Assembly (NCBI GenBank): GCA_029882995.1 | Contig: JAOUJV010000014.1 | Location: 1-35,198 of the forward strand | Reading direction: 5' to 3' | Length of the DNA: 35,198 nucleotides | From: Gammaproteobacteria bacterium | GTDB lineage: Bacteria > Pseudomonadota > Gammaproteobacteria > DAOVJZ01 | In this document: positions 21,762-31,575 of the stretch, one piece after another | Layout of the letters: each line of letters starts with the position of its first letter | Position numbering within the stretch: the stretch's first letter is position 1 | Notes under the pieces: generated by a model | The model's database searches: none | Told to the model about the DNA's origin: nothing | What the model saw: only the letters and a program-made list of their open reading frames with translations | Position numbers and translations under genes: made by a program

Positions 21762-22181
21762 ATGAATCAGATGAAAAAGACAAACGAGCAAGTCGCTGAA
21801 ATGCTGAAGTCGTATGACATTATGCCGACCCAACAGCGTTTAAAAATTGCCAATATCCTGTGTGCTGAGCCTTGCCACATGTCAGCCGATCAGGTTTTAA
21901 GTGCGGTTAATCAGGAAAGCACTAAGAAGGTGTGTAAAGCGACTATTTACAACACATTGGGTCTGTTTGCTGAAAAGGGCATTATTCGTGAAGTGATCGT
22001 GGATAACAGCAAGCTGTTTTATGACTCAAATACCAGTGTTCACCATCATTTTTATAATGTGGATACCGGTAAATTGCTGGATATTGGAGAAGACGAATTG
22101 TCTGTCTCAGGACTGCCGGTTTTGCCTGAAGGTACTGTGAATGATGGTATGGAAGTGGTTGTCAGAATTCGTAATAAGTAA
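21762..22181 (+). CDS. Fur-family transcriptional regulator (Irr/PerR-like)
   Basis: YDIMPTQQRLKIANILCAEPCHMSADQVLSAVN...CKATIYNTLGLFAEKGIIREV...VHHHFYNVDTGKLLDI; lacks the C-terminal CxxC pairs of canonical Fur. Confidence 0.88.
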   Translation: MNQMKKTNEQVAEMLKSYDIMPTQQRLKIANILCAEPCHMSADQVLSAVNQESTKKVCKATIYNTLGLFAEKGIIREVIVDNSKLFYDSNTSVHHHFYNVDTGKLLDIGEDELSVSGLPVLPEGTVNDGMEVVVRIRNK

Positions 22182-22205
22182 TCGCGCCGTATTTAATTTT
22201 GTCTT

Positions 22206-22237
22206 AAAAAACCGGTAATACATTTGCCGGTTTTTTT
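22206..22237. terminator. Rho-independent terminator after the Fur-family gene
   Basis: AAAAAACCGGTAATACATTTGCCGGTTTTTTT. Confidence 0.85.
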
Positions 22238-22261
22238 ATTTCAGCGATAAAATGTCGATAT

Positions 22262-22337
<76 letters not shown>

Positions 22338-22433
22338 TATAAAAGGGCGCCGAGCGGGCTACAATGTCAATCTAAGTCCTTGATTTTTTCCTCTAACAGA
22401 TTGTGCACATTAGAAGTTTCTTTTTGAAAGGAG

Positions 22434-22439
22434 TATAAT
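22434..22439 (+). promoter_or_regulatory. Candidate -10 element upstream of the SulP gene
   Basis: Perfect TATAAT, about 68 nt before ATG; no good -35 at canonical spacing. Confidence 0.35.
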
Positions 22440-22506
22440 TGCGCGCTTTCTGCCGGTTCTCCCGCAACCGGTCTCTGTATACATAAGTCATTTTAGTGAG
22501 GTCCCA

Positions 22507-24252
22507 ATGGTCGATGTGGCAAGTTGGTTAAATCAGTGGCGCAAAAATTTTGTACCGTTTTTGAGCTGGATTGGTGAATTAAAAAGTGGTGAGACATTAC
22601 GCGCTGACGTTATCGCCGGTATTACGGTTGCGCTGGTACTTGTTCCGCAATCGATGGCCTATGCACAGTTGGCAGGGCTACCTCCTCACATTGGTTTATA
22701 TGCTTCTTTCGTGCCGGTCATGCTGGCTGCGTTTATGGGATCTTCACGACAACTGGCGACGGGGCCGGTTGCAGTTGTGTCATTAATGACCGCAGCGGCG
22801 CTTGGGCCGATTGCCGGTGGTGATCCCGCAGGTTATCTGGTTTATGCCGCATTACTGGCATTGATGGTCGGTGTGTTTCAGATATTTCTTGGTTTGTTTC
22901 GTCTGGGTGTATTGGTTGACTTCCTTTCACATCCGGTTGTTATTGGCTTTACCAATGGTGCGGCCATCATTATCGGTACCTCACAGCTGAGCAAGTTGTT
23001 TGGTGTGAGTGTCGAGAAGGCAGATCATCATTATGAAACCGTCTGGCGCGTTATTGTTGCAGCAACGGAACATACACATATGGCAACTTTGCTAATGAGT
23101 ATTTTTGCGTTGGGGATCATGATTCTACTGAAAAAACATTTACCTAAAATTCCGAATGTACTGACAGCTGTTGTGGTAACAACGCTGGTTTCAGTCGCTA
23201 TCGGTTTTAAGGACATGGGTGGTCATGTTGTTGGTGAAGTACCAACCGGTTTGCCAGGTATTGCCATACCAACATTTGATTTGGCTGCCATGCAACAACT
23301 CGGTCTGGCTGCGGTCATGATTGCATTGATCGGTTTTATGGAAGCCATTGCGATCGCCAAGGCGATGGCCGGTGAGACACGTCAACGACTCGATACCAAC
23401 CAGGAACTGGTCGGACAAGGGCTTTCCAACATTGCTTCCGGTTTGTTTCAGGGTTATGCGGTTTCCGGATCGTTCTCACGTTCAGCGGTTAACTTCTCAG
23501 CGGGTGCCAAAACCGGCTTTTCATCAATTGTGACCGGTGTTGTAGTGGGTATCACATTGTTGTTCCTGACTCCGCTTTTATATCACTTGCCACAGGCAAC
23601 ACTGGCTTCAGTCATTATTATGGCAGTAATTAACTTGATCAAGATTGCACCGATCAAACATGCCATGAAAGTTCAGGTACATGATGGCTGGGTTGCCATT
23701 ATTACATTTGCGTTGACACTGGCAGTGGCGCCTCATCTCGAGCAGAGTATTGCGATTGGTGTGATTTTGTCGCTCGGCCTGTTCCTGTATCGCACCATGC
23801 GTCCGCGCTTTGTTGAATTGTCTTTACATGAAGACGGTACCTTGCGTGATGCGGAATTATTCAGTCTGGAGCGTTGCAAGACAATTTCGGTTTTACGATT
23901 TGACGGTTCACTGTATTTTGCCAATTCCGGTTATTTCGAAAACTATATACTTTCACATGTTGCCAGCAAGCCGGAACTCAAATATGTCATTCTGGATGCA
24001 GAAGGGATTAACCAGATCGATGCAACCGGTGAGGAAATGCTGGATGGTGTTTCACAGCGTTTGCATGCTGCCGGAGTCGAGTTATTTATTGCGCGTGCCA
24101 AGAAACAGATTATGGATATTTTCAGGGCTACGGGAATGGTGGAACATCTTGGTGAAGATCATTTCTTCCGTACTCGTACTGATTCAATCCAGAAGGCACG
24201 GAGCTTGTTGGGAGAAGAAGCGCCGGAAGTGACACCATTATTAAGAACCTGA
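22507..24252 (+). CDS. SulP-family anion permease with C-terminal STAS domain
   Basis: LRADVIAGITVALVLVPQSMAYAQLAGLPPHIGLYASFVPVMLAAFMGSSRQLATGPVA; STAS region YVILDAEGINQIDATGEEML. Confidence 0.95.
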   Translation: MVDVASWLNQWRKNFVPFLSWIGELKSGETLRADVIAGITVALVLVPQSMAYAQLAGLPPHIGLYASFVPVMLAAFMGSSRQLATGPVAVVSLMTAAALGPIAGGDPAGYLVYAALLALMVGVFQIFLGLFRLGVLVDFLSHPVVIGFTNGAAIIIGTSQLSKLFGVSVEKADHHYETVWRVIVAATEHTHMATLLMSIFALGIMILLKKHLPKIPNVLTAVVVTTLVSVAIGFKDMGGHVVGEVPTGLPGIAIPTFDLAAMQQLGLAAVMIALIGFMEAIAIAKAMAGETRQRLDTNQELVGQGLSNIASGLFQGYAVSGSFSRSAVNFSAGAKTGFSSIVTGVVVGITLLFLTPLLYHLPQATLASVIIMAVINLIKIAPIKHAMKVQVHDGWVAIITFALTLAVAPHLEQSIAIGVILSLGLFLYRTMRPRFVELSLHEDGTLRDAELFSLERCKTISVLRFDGSLYFANSGYFENYILSHVASKPELKYVILDAEGINQIDATGEEMLDGVSQRLHAAGVELFIARAKKQIMDIFRATGMVEHLGEDHFFRTRTDSIQKARSLLGEEAPEVTPLLRT

Positions 24253-24267
24253 CAGGGTAAGTTGTTA

Positions 24268-24300
24268 TAAAAACGCCGCATATAATGCGGCGTTTTTTTT
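24268..24300. terminator. Rho-independent terminator between convergent SulP gene and nadC
   Basis: AAAAACGCCGCATATAATGCGGCGTTTTTTTT. Confidence 0.92.
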
Positions 24301-24321
24301 GAACATAGAGATTATATAGAG

Positions 24322-25143
24322 TTAAACAAACCGCATGGACAAATCAATTGCCCGTAGGTTCTTGGTGAGCGCCCCAACTGAAATAAAATCCACGCCAGTC
24401 TTTGCCAGTGCCGGTATTTTTTCCAGAGAGACACCACCGGAAATTTCCAGTTTTGCTTTTTTGTTATTTAATGTCACTGCCTGTTTTATCTCATCCATAC
24501 TCATGTTGTCCAGCAACAGAATGTCGGCATCGGCATTCAACGCGATTTCAACCTGCTTCAGTGTTTCGACTTCTACTTCAACGGGTAATGACGGGTTCTG
24601 TTGTTTAGCCTGTTTTACCGCTTCTTCAATAGAACCGGCGGCTGTAATATGATTTTCCTTTATCAAAACACCATCGTATAGACCATGGCGGTGATTATCA
24701 CAGCCACCACATTTTACCGCATATTTTTGTGCTTCACGTAAACCGGGAATGGTTTTACGAGTATCCAGAATTTTGGTGTTTGTGCCTTTTACCTGTTCTG
24801 CATAAGTGCTCGCCAGTGTTGCGGTGCCGGAAAGGGTTTGTAAAAAATTCAGCGCAGCACGTTCGCCGGTAAGTATGTTACGAGCAGAACCGGAGAGAGT
24901 GCACAATAACTGATTTTCTTTAACGCGAGTTCCATCAGCTACGTTCCACTGAATAGAGATAGTATTATCCAGTTGGCGAAAGACTTCATTAAACCATTCG
25001 ATACCACAGATGACAGCCGGTTCACGCGAGATAACTTCAGCAGTTGCCTGTGATGATGCAGGAATTAAATGCGCGGTGATGTCGCCACTACCTACGTCTT
25101 CTTCCAGTGCGCGGGTGACATCAGCCTGAATAATTTCTTTCAC
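24322..25143 (-). CDS. nadC: Nicotinate-nucleotide pyrophosphorylase (carboxylating), GTG start
   Basis: ALEEDVGSGDITAHLIP, ERAALNFLQTLSGTAT, ILDTRKTIPGLREAQKYAVKCGGCDNHRHGLYDGVLIKENH. Confidence 0.97.
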   Translation of the reverse strand: MKEIIQADVTRALEEDVGSGDITAHLIPASSQATAEVISREPAVICGIEWFNEVFRQLDNTISIQWNVADGTRVKENQLLCTLSGSARNILTGERAALNFLQTLSGTATLASTYAEQVKGTNTKILDTRKTIPGLREAQKYAVKCGGCDNHRHGLYDGVLIKENHITAAGSIEEAVKQAKQQNPSLPVEVEVETLKQVEIALNADADILLLDNMSMDEIKQAVTLNNKKAKLEISGGVSLEKIPALAKTGVDFISVGALTKNLRAIDLSMRFV

Positions 25144-25476
25144 TTATGCGGAGATTTCCAGTAACTCGATTTCAAAAATCAGTGTCGCATTAGGCGGTAT
25201 CACATCACCGGCACCATGTTCACCATAACCGAGTTGGGGTGGAATAGTCAGCTTGCGTGTACCACCAACCTTCATACCTACTACACCTTGATCCCAGCCG
25301 GGAATAACAAAACCAACACCAAGTTGAAAACTGAATGGGTCATTCCGATCCTTGCTGGAATCAAACTTGGTACCGTCTTCCAGCCAGCCGGTGTAATGGA
25401 CAGTCACCGTTTGACCGGAGCCGGTTGCTTCCTGACCATCACCAACAGTCAGGTCATCACTTACGAGTTCACTCAT
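25144..25476 (-). CDS. FKBP-type peptidyl-prolyl isomerase
   Basis: [62 protein letters not shown]...[16 protein letters not shown]. Confidence 0.96.
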   Translation of the reverse strand: MSELVSDDLTVGDGQEATGSGQTVTVHYTGWLEDGTKFDSSKDRNDPFSFQLGVGFVIPGWDQGVVGMKVGGTRKLTIPPQLGYGEHGAGDVIPPNATLIFEIELLEISA

Positions 25477-25562
25477 ATTTTTCTGCCTTATTCTTAACGT
25501 TGTGATTAAGTAGCCATGATTTTTATGGCTAACTTGAATCGCTGAAATATCTTGAATGCTAA

Positions 25563-26924
25563 TTATAGATCGGTACGACTGAAATAATCATCTGCCAGCT
25601 TCTTGGCCAATCCTCCCAGTAAAACCAGACTGATCAAATTAGGCACTGCCATCAGGATGTTAGCGATATCAGCGAAATTCCAGACCAGATTCAACGGGAT
25701 ATAGGCGCCGACGACAACCAGAACAATATAAATAATGCGATAGGGTAGAACAGCACGTTCACCAAACAGAAATTCAGCACTGCGATCACCATAGTAGGAC
25801 CATGCCAGAATGGTTGAAAAGGCGAAGAATATGAGACCGAATCCAACTACCCAGGCGCCAAATGTACCCAGTGCCATTTCAAACGCATGTGCTGACAACG
25901 CCGCACCATTCAGATCGGCAGGGCGCGCATCTCCCCAGGTACCCATGATCACAATGACCAGTGCCGTCATGCTGCAAATCACAATAGTATCGATAAAGGG
26001 GCCAAGCATCGCGACCAGTCCTTCACGTACAGGTTCGCTGGTACGTGCTGCTGCATGAGCCATCGGTGCCGAACCCAAACCGGCTTCGTTGGAAAATACA
26101 CCGCGTGCGACACCATATTGAATAGCCGCCCCGATTGCACCACCACCAGCGGCGTAGGGATTGAGTGCAAGATTAAAAATAGTGAATAGCGCGTCAGGAA
26201 TTTTTTCAATATTCAAAACAAGAATTAATAGTGCAGCACCACAATAGAGAATGGCCATGAATGGCACAATGCGTGATGCTACCTTGGCAATACGTTTAAT
26301 ACCACCGATGATCACAAGTCCGACCATTACTGCCATGACAACACCGATAATCAGTTTGTATTCGGATGCTGCCGGTATGATGTAGCCAAGTCCGCCAACA
26401 ACTGAATTGGCCTGTACCATGTTGCCAATACCAAACGAGGCAATGAGTGCAAACACAGCAAACAATACACCGAGCCATTTCATATTCAATGCATTTGCCA
26501 AGGTGTACATCGGGCCGCCGGAGATACTGCCATCGCTATGTACATGACGATATTTAACAGCCAGCGTACAGGAAGTGAATTTACTCGCCATACCCACCAG
26601 AGCTGTTACCCACATCCAGAACACCGCACCGGGGCCACCCAATGCAATTGCGGTTGCAACACCGGCGATGTTACCGGTGCCAACGGTGGCAGAAAGTGCG
26701 GTTGATAAGGCTTGAAAGTGGGTGACTTCACCGGGATCGGTGCTCTTGTCATATCTACCCGAGATCAATTGAAATGCATGTTTGAAACCACGCAACTGGA
26801 TCAGTCGCAGTCGAATCGTGAGATACAAACCGGTGCCGACAAGCAACACAATAGAAGGGACACCCCATGCAAGGCCAGCAACTTCACCTGACCATTGGGT
26901 GAGCGAATCAAGCAGGTTATTCAT
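25563..26924 (-). CDS. AGCS family sodium:alanine/glycine symporter
   Basis: [74 protein letters not shown]. Confidence 0.96.
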   Translation of the reverse strand: MNNLLDSLTQWSGEVAGLAWGVPSIVLLVGTGLYLTIRLRLIQLRGFKHAFQLISGRYDKSTDPGEVTHFQALSTALSATVGTGNIAGVATAIALGGPGAVFWMWVTALVGMASKFTSCTLAVKYRHVHSDGSISGGPMYTLANALNMKWLGVLFAVFALIASFGIGNMVQANSVVGGLGYIIPAASEYKLIIGVVMAVMVGLVIIGGIKRIAKVASRIVPFMAILYCGAALLILVLNIEKIPDALFTIFNLALNPYAAGGGAIGAAIQYGVARGVFSNEAGLGSAPMAHAAARTSEPVREGLVAMLGPFIDTIVICSMTALVIVIMGTWGDARPADLNGAALSAHAFEMALGTFGAWVVGFGLIFFAFSTILAWSYYGDRSAEFLFGERAVLPYRIIYIVLVVVGAYIPLNLVWNFADIANILMAVPNLISLVLLGGLAKKLADDYFSRTDL

Positions 26925-26984
26925 GATATTTACCCTGAGTTTTTATTGTTGTGCCAATAAGCATACACGAATAAAACAGATATT

Positions 26985-27503
26985 TTAATGATTATACTGA
27001 CGCAATGTGAGTTGTTTGCCGCGCTGTGAAAATTCAAGCTGTTTCAGAAAGCTCATGCCGAGCAAGATATCCTGTGAATAGGGGTTGATATTGGCCGGTA
27101 CATTGGTGAGTTTGATAGTACCGAGTTGTACTTCATCAAGTCGTGTAACATAGGCAGTAATCCTGCCGTTGGCAGTTTCAACCTGAATAGCCGGTCCACG
27201 TTTGAGCCCCAGTTGTTGTGCCAGTTTCTCAGGGATTGAAACAGTGGTGGCACCGGTATCCACCATAACTTCCACGTCATGTTGATTGATCCGGGCGGTG
27301 GCAACATAGTGGCCATAGTGGTTTCGTTCCAGCACAATTTCATTCACATTACCGGAAACAGCACCGCCTACCTGTTGATTCGGATTACGCTGTTCGTTCA
27401 GCAGCTTGTTGAAAAAAAGACTCAAAAAAACCAGTAACAATATCCATGCAATGATAACCATCGCCTTGCCGATCGGACGTGTTGTTTGTGGTTCCTGTTC
27501 CAT
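26985..27503 (-). CDS. Membrane-anchored retropepsin-like aspartic protease (clan AA)
   Basis: N-terminal TM segment; VEVMVDTGATTVSIPEKLAQQLGL; DILLGMSFLKQLEF. Confidence 0.9.
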   Translation of the reverse strand: MEQEPQTTRPIGKAMVIIAWILLLVFLSLFFNKLLNEQRNPNQQVGGAVSGNVNEIVLERNHYGHYVATARINQHDVEVMVDTGATTVSIPEKLAQQLGLKRGPAIQVETANGRITAYVTRLDEVQLGTIKLTNVPANINPYSQDILLGMSFLKQLEFSQRGKQLTLRQYNH

Positions 27504-27522
27504 TTGTATTCGGAAATGAAAT

Positions 27523-27975
27523 TCAGATAATGTCAGTTAGTGTGTTGGATGTTTTACGCAAGCTCAGGCTTAACGCAATCGCAATATGCTTGAAAACTTT
27601 TGCGGCAATAGCCGGATATTGTTCAAATATTTCATCGAAAGAATCGCGTCTTAAAATATAAAGAGTCACACCGGTAGCAGCCCTGGCCATGGCAGAGCGA
27701 GGCAGGTTATCAAACAGCGCCATTTCACCAATAGTACGGCCTTTGCCCAGTCTGGCGAGTACCGAAGGTTCACCGGACAATGGTTTTTTTAAAACTTCCA
27801 TTTCACCGTGAATAATAAAACCCATGAAGTCACTGGAATCCCCTTCATTAAAAAGAATGTCATTTCTTGCCAGTTCAACCTGACTTAAATAATCATTAAG
27901 AATTTTCATTTCATCCAGTGTCAGTTCCTTCAGAATAGATGCCGAAGACAGCGTGTCATGTATTGTGTTTTCCAT
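27523..27975 (-). CDS. Stand-alone cyclic nucleotide-binding domain protein
   Basis: ILFNEGDSSDFMGFIIHGEMEVLKK...GRTIGEMALFDNLPRSAMARA phosphate-binding cassette; no HTH. Confidence 0.92.
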   Translation of the reverse strand: MENTIHDTLSSASILKELTLDEMKILNDYLSQVELARNDILFNEGDSSDFMGFIIHGEMEVLKKPLSGEPSVLARLGKGRTIGEMALFDNLPRSAMARAATGVTLYILRRDSFDEIFEQYPAIAAKVFKHIAIALSLSLRKTSNTLTDII

Positions 27976-27986
27976 ATTGTTGTTCC

Positions 27987-29972
27987 TTAGTGACGTCCGC
28001 TGAATAATCTGTCTTCAGCGCGTTTGGTTTCTTCATTTGTTCCATATAATACCAGTACATCACCGGCAATCAATTTTGTATGTGGTTCCGGTGCCGGACC
28101 ACGAATTCCACCGCGACGGATTGCAGTTACCATAATTCCGGTTTTATCCAGTTCCAGTTCCTGCAGGGTATGGCCCAGTGCCCAGGCCTTTTCAGTCAGC
28201 ACGATTGAATGCAAGTGTTTGCGATTACTTTCAGGCTCATTAATGGGAACAGTTTCATCACCATGAAAGAAACCGCGCAGAATACTGTAGCGGTCAGTAC
28301 GTACATCACGCACATGTCTGAGAACGGTCGAAACCGGAACACCAAGCAGCATTAATAAATGTGACATTAACATCAGGCTGGCCTCCAGCGTTTCCGGTAC
28401 AACTTCCGTTGCTCCGGCTTCCTGTAACAGTTCGAGATCACTGTCATCTCTTGTCCGTATCAGGACCGGCATATCCGGTCTGCGGGAGCGGGTGTTCTCA
28501 AGAATTTTCAATGTTGCCGGTGTTTCATCAAAACTGATCAGCATGGCAATGGCGCGTTCCAGCCCGGCGGCATGCAGGATGTCCATGTGGGTTGAATCAC
28601 CATAATTAACTGGGTCACCAGCCTGACGTGCTTCCCTGACACGCACGGGATCAAGATCGATTGCTATATAGGAAAAATTCTCCTTTTCCAGAAAACGGGC
28701 AATATTCTGGCCAACTCGCCCGTAACCACAGATGATGACGTGATCATTTAATAATTCTGCATTACGGAAGATTTCACCTCTTATGTGATCGCGCGTCGAT
28801 CCATAACTGACAGAAAAAATCCGTTTGGCAATATGACCATTAAAACGAATAATGACGGGTGCGAAACCCATACTCAAAAGGATAGAGGCAAGGACAATCT
28901 GTCCAACTGTGCCGGTTAACAGCCCGGCAGTAATGGCCAGTGATAAAAGAATAAAACCAAATTCACCACCTTGCGCCAATGACAGTCCGGTACGCAAGGC
29001 AACGCCTTTTTCCGTTTTATGTAATAACGCCAGACCCATAATCAATAATGTCTTACCGACAATGATGAGTGCAGTAATGCTTAGCACTGGCAGCCATATG
29101 TCGGGCAGGGTATGGATATCCAGCATCATACCAATGGTTACAAAAAACAGACCTAGCAGAACATCACGGAATGGCCGCATGTCAGCCTCAACCTGATGGC
29201 GGTATTCGGTTTCACCGATCATCATACCGGCCAGAAATGCACCCAGTGCCAGTGACAATCCGGCTTCATGTGTCAGCCACGCAGCGGAAAGAGTGAATAA
29301 TAGAACTGTTAGCATGAAGAGATCAGGGGATCGAGTTTTTGCCATGGCATGAAAAATGGGGCGTAATAGCCAATGCCCGATAGACAACATAATAATCAGT
29401 ACAATGATGCCTTTGCCTAAAGCCCAGAACAGCAGTTCACTAACTGGCAGTTCATGCGTGCCTGATAAAGTAGGGATCAGAATCAACAGCGGGATGACTG
29501 CCAAATCCTGAAATAACAGAATGCCCACTGCTTGCCGACCATGACGGGAATGTAGCTCCAGTTGTTCTGATAATTGTCGGATGACAATTGCAGTTGAAGA
29601 CATGGCAAGAATACCGCCGATCACAAAGGCGGAAATCGTATCGAGCCCGAGCAGCTTGCAAATTATCCCGGTGATCAGTGCAGTGGTAATCACTTGCAAG
29701 GCACCCAACCCGAGCACAATATTGCTCATGGCAATCAGACGAGCCAGTGAGAATTCGAGACCAATTGTAAAAAGCAGAAAGACAACACCAAACTCAGCCA
29801 GAAAGCGGGTTTCTGAATTATCCGCAATCCAGCCAAGCCCATAGGGGCCAACTAACACCCCTACAACCAGATAGCCGATAATATTGGGTAAATGCAAAAG
29901 ACGACAAAAAGAAACAGTAATAACCGCTGTTACCAGTAATATCAGAATAATTTCAAAAGTGGAATATTCCAT
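27987..29972 (-). CDS. CPA2-type monovalent cation:H+ antiporter with RCK-N/RCK-C domains (KefB/YbaL-like)
   Basis: Multi-TM Na_H_Exchanger; HVIICGYGRVGQNIARFLEKENFSYIAIDLDP (RCK-N); C-terminal LIAGDVLVLYGTNEE (RCK-C). Confidence 0.94.
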   Translation of the reverse strand: MEYSTFEIILILLVTAVITVSFCRLLHLPNIIGYLVVGVLVGPYGLGWIADNSETRFLAEFGVVFLLFTIGLEFSLARLIAMSNIVLGLGALQVITTALITGIICKLLGLDTISAFVIGGILAMSSTAIVIRQLSEQLELHSRHGRQAVGILLFQDLAVIPLLILIPTLSGTHELPVSELLFWALGKGIIVLIIMLSIGHWLLRPIFHAMAKTRSPDLFMLTVLLFTLSAAWLTHEAGLSLALGAFLAGMMIGETEYRHQVEADMRPFRDVLLGLFFVTIGMMLDIHTLPDIWLPVLSITALIIVGKTLLIMGLALLHKTEKGVALRTGLSLAQGGEFGFILLSLAITAGLLTGTVGQIVLASILLSMGFAPVIIRFNGHIAKRIFSVSYGSTRDHIRGEIFRNAELLNDHVIICGYGRVGQNIARFLEKENFSYIAIDLDPVRVREARQAGDPVNYGDSTHMDILHAAGLERAIAMLISFDETPATLKILENTRSRRPDMPVLIRTRDDSDLELLQEAGATEVVPETLEASLMLMSHLLMLLGVPVSTVLRHVRDVRTDRYSILRGFFHGDETVPINEPESNRKHLHSIVLTEKAWALGHTLQELELDKTGIMVTAIRRGGIRGPAPEPHTKLIAGDVLVLYGTNEETKRAEDRLFSGRH

Positions 29973-30046
29973 TTGCCCCGTATTTTCGTTGACAAGTTTA
30001 TTAATTATAGGCTTTCAGTGGTGAGAATTTAGTTAATTTTGTTAAT

Positions 30047-30604
30047 ATGGCCAGAATGAACATTGATTCTAATAACGGGTTACTTGATGAGGCACGCTAT
30101 GTGCCGTCTCCCAATTGTGATGATCGGCCGGAAAATGAAGCTATTAGCCTGATTGTTGTGCATGGGATCAGTCTGCCGCCGGGAGAGTTTGAGGGTAACT
30201 GGATTGATGATTTCTTCACTAACCGGCTTGACCCCAAAGCACATGATTATTTTGTTGAGATTGCCGACCTGCAGGTTTCATCACATTTATTGATCCGCCG
30301 GAATGGTGAAATTGTGCAATATGTCCCTTTCCATCAACGTGCCTGGCATGCCGGTGAGTCCCGCTTTGACGGGCGTGAACGTTGTAATGATTTTTCCATT
30401 GGTATCGAGCTGGAAGGGACTGATGACTTACCTTATGAATATGTACAATATGAAAAGCTGGCCGAGGTGATCAGGGCACTGAAACAGGCTTATCCGGACA
30501 TCAGTAATGAGCGCATTGCCGGACATAGCGATATTGCACCAGAACGCAAAACTGACCCGGGTGAGGCATTTGACTGGCAATACCTCTATGGACTGTTGGC
30601 CTAG
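30047..30604 (+). CDS. ampD: 1,6-anhydro-N-acetylmuramyl-L-alanine amidase
   Basis: SLIVVHGISLPPGEF, SSHLLIRRNGEIVQYVPFHQRAWHAG, SIGIELEG, IAGHSDIAPERKTDPG. Confidence 0.96.
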   Translation: MARMNIDSNNGLLDEARYVPSPNCDDRPENEAISLIVVHGISLPPGEFEGNWIDDFFTNRLDPKAHDYFVEIADLQVSSHLLIRRNGEIVQYVPFHQRAWHAGESRFDGRERCNDFSIGIELEGTDDLPYEYVQYEKLAEVIRALKQAYPDISNERIAGHSDIAPERKTDPGEAFDWQYLYGLLA

Positions 30605-30668
30605 TAGTCAGTCATAGACTTGGCTATTATTGTCTGAAGCATCAGCTAACAAAGAGAGAACTGTATAA

Positions 30669-31556
30669 ATGACACTGCTGAGTATTTTAATTGCATTATT
30701 AGTGGAACGAATTGTGGAAACCCTGCATGGCTGGCGTGAGCATGGCTGGTTTCAATGCTATTACCAATGGATGTTTCAGCATATGGGCAGTAACAGCTTC
30801 TGGTCAGGTCCGGGTGGTGTTATTGCTGTTCTGGCACCGGTGATTCTGGCAGTGATTGTTGTTTTCAGTATTCTGGACATGATCCTGTTCGGGTTTCTTT
30901 CCTTTATTGGTGCAGTGGCTGTTTTGTTGTTGTGTCTGGGACCGGGAGACCTTGATGCAGACACAGACAATCTGGTTCGTGCAGTTGAGGAAAAGGATGA
31001 TGATGCAATAAAGACATGTACCAAAGCCTTGTTAGGCAAGGATGTTGAGCCAGAGACCAAAGTAATGGCAGAAGGCATTATGTCGCAAAGTCTGGAAAGA
31101 ATTTTTGGAGTGATTTTCTGGTTTGCCATATTGGGGCCTGTGGGTGCGGTTCTGTTTCGCGCCGGTAACAGACTGGCTGTGATTGTTGCTGACAGTGAAG
31201 AGGAACGTGAAGGTTTTGCAACAGCAGTCACACGGCTGAATGGTATTTTGATCTGGCTACCGGCAAGATTGACAGCATTGGGTTTTGCCATAATGGGTAA
31301 CTTTGAGGATGCCCTGCATAACTGGCAAGTACGTTCTGCCGAGACAGAGGCAGACTGGGTAGGTTCAGGCAGAGAGGCACTGGTTGCAAGTGGTATGGGT
31401 GCACTGCGACTGGAAACACCGGCCGAAAGTGAGGATGCATCATCAAGTGAAATTTCTGTCAGTGCAATACGTGCAGCAATGGGGCTGGTCTGGCGTACAT
31501 TAATTGTCTGGCTGATTGTTATTGCCTTGTTGACGCTGGCTGGTCTGGCCGGCTAA
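30669..31556 (+). CDS. ampE: AmpE-like membrane protein (CobD/AmpE family)
   Basis: MTLLSILIALLVERIVETLHGWREHGWFQCYYQWM; FWFAILGPVGAVLFRAGNRL; downstream of ampD. Confidence 0.88.
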   Translation: MTLLSILIALLVERIVETLHGWREHGWFQCYYQWMFQHMGSNSFWSGPGGVIAVLAPVILAVIVVFSILDMILFGFLSFIGAVAVLLLCLGPGDLDADTDNLVRAVEEKDDDAIKTCTKALLGKDVEPETKVMAEGIMSQSLERIFGVIFWFAILGPVGAVLFRAGNRLAVIVADSEEEREGFATAVTRLNGILIWLPARLTALGFAIMGNFEDALHNWQVRSAETEADWVGSGREALVASGMGALRLETPAESEDASSSEISVSAIRAAMGLVWRTLIVWLIVIALLTLAGLAG

Positions 31557-31575
31557 TCATAAATCAGGGTATGTT

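Noticed and set aside
22453-22471. CCGGTT-CTCCCGC-AACCGG hairpin in the SulP leader as a riboswitch
   Set aside because: Single 6-bp stem only; no recognisable riboswitch architecture.
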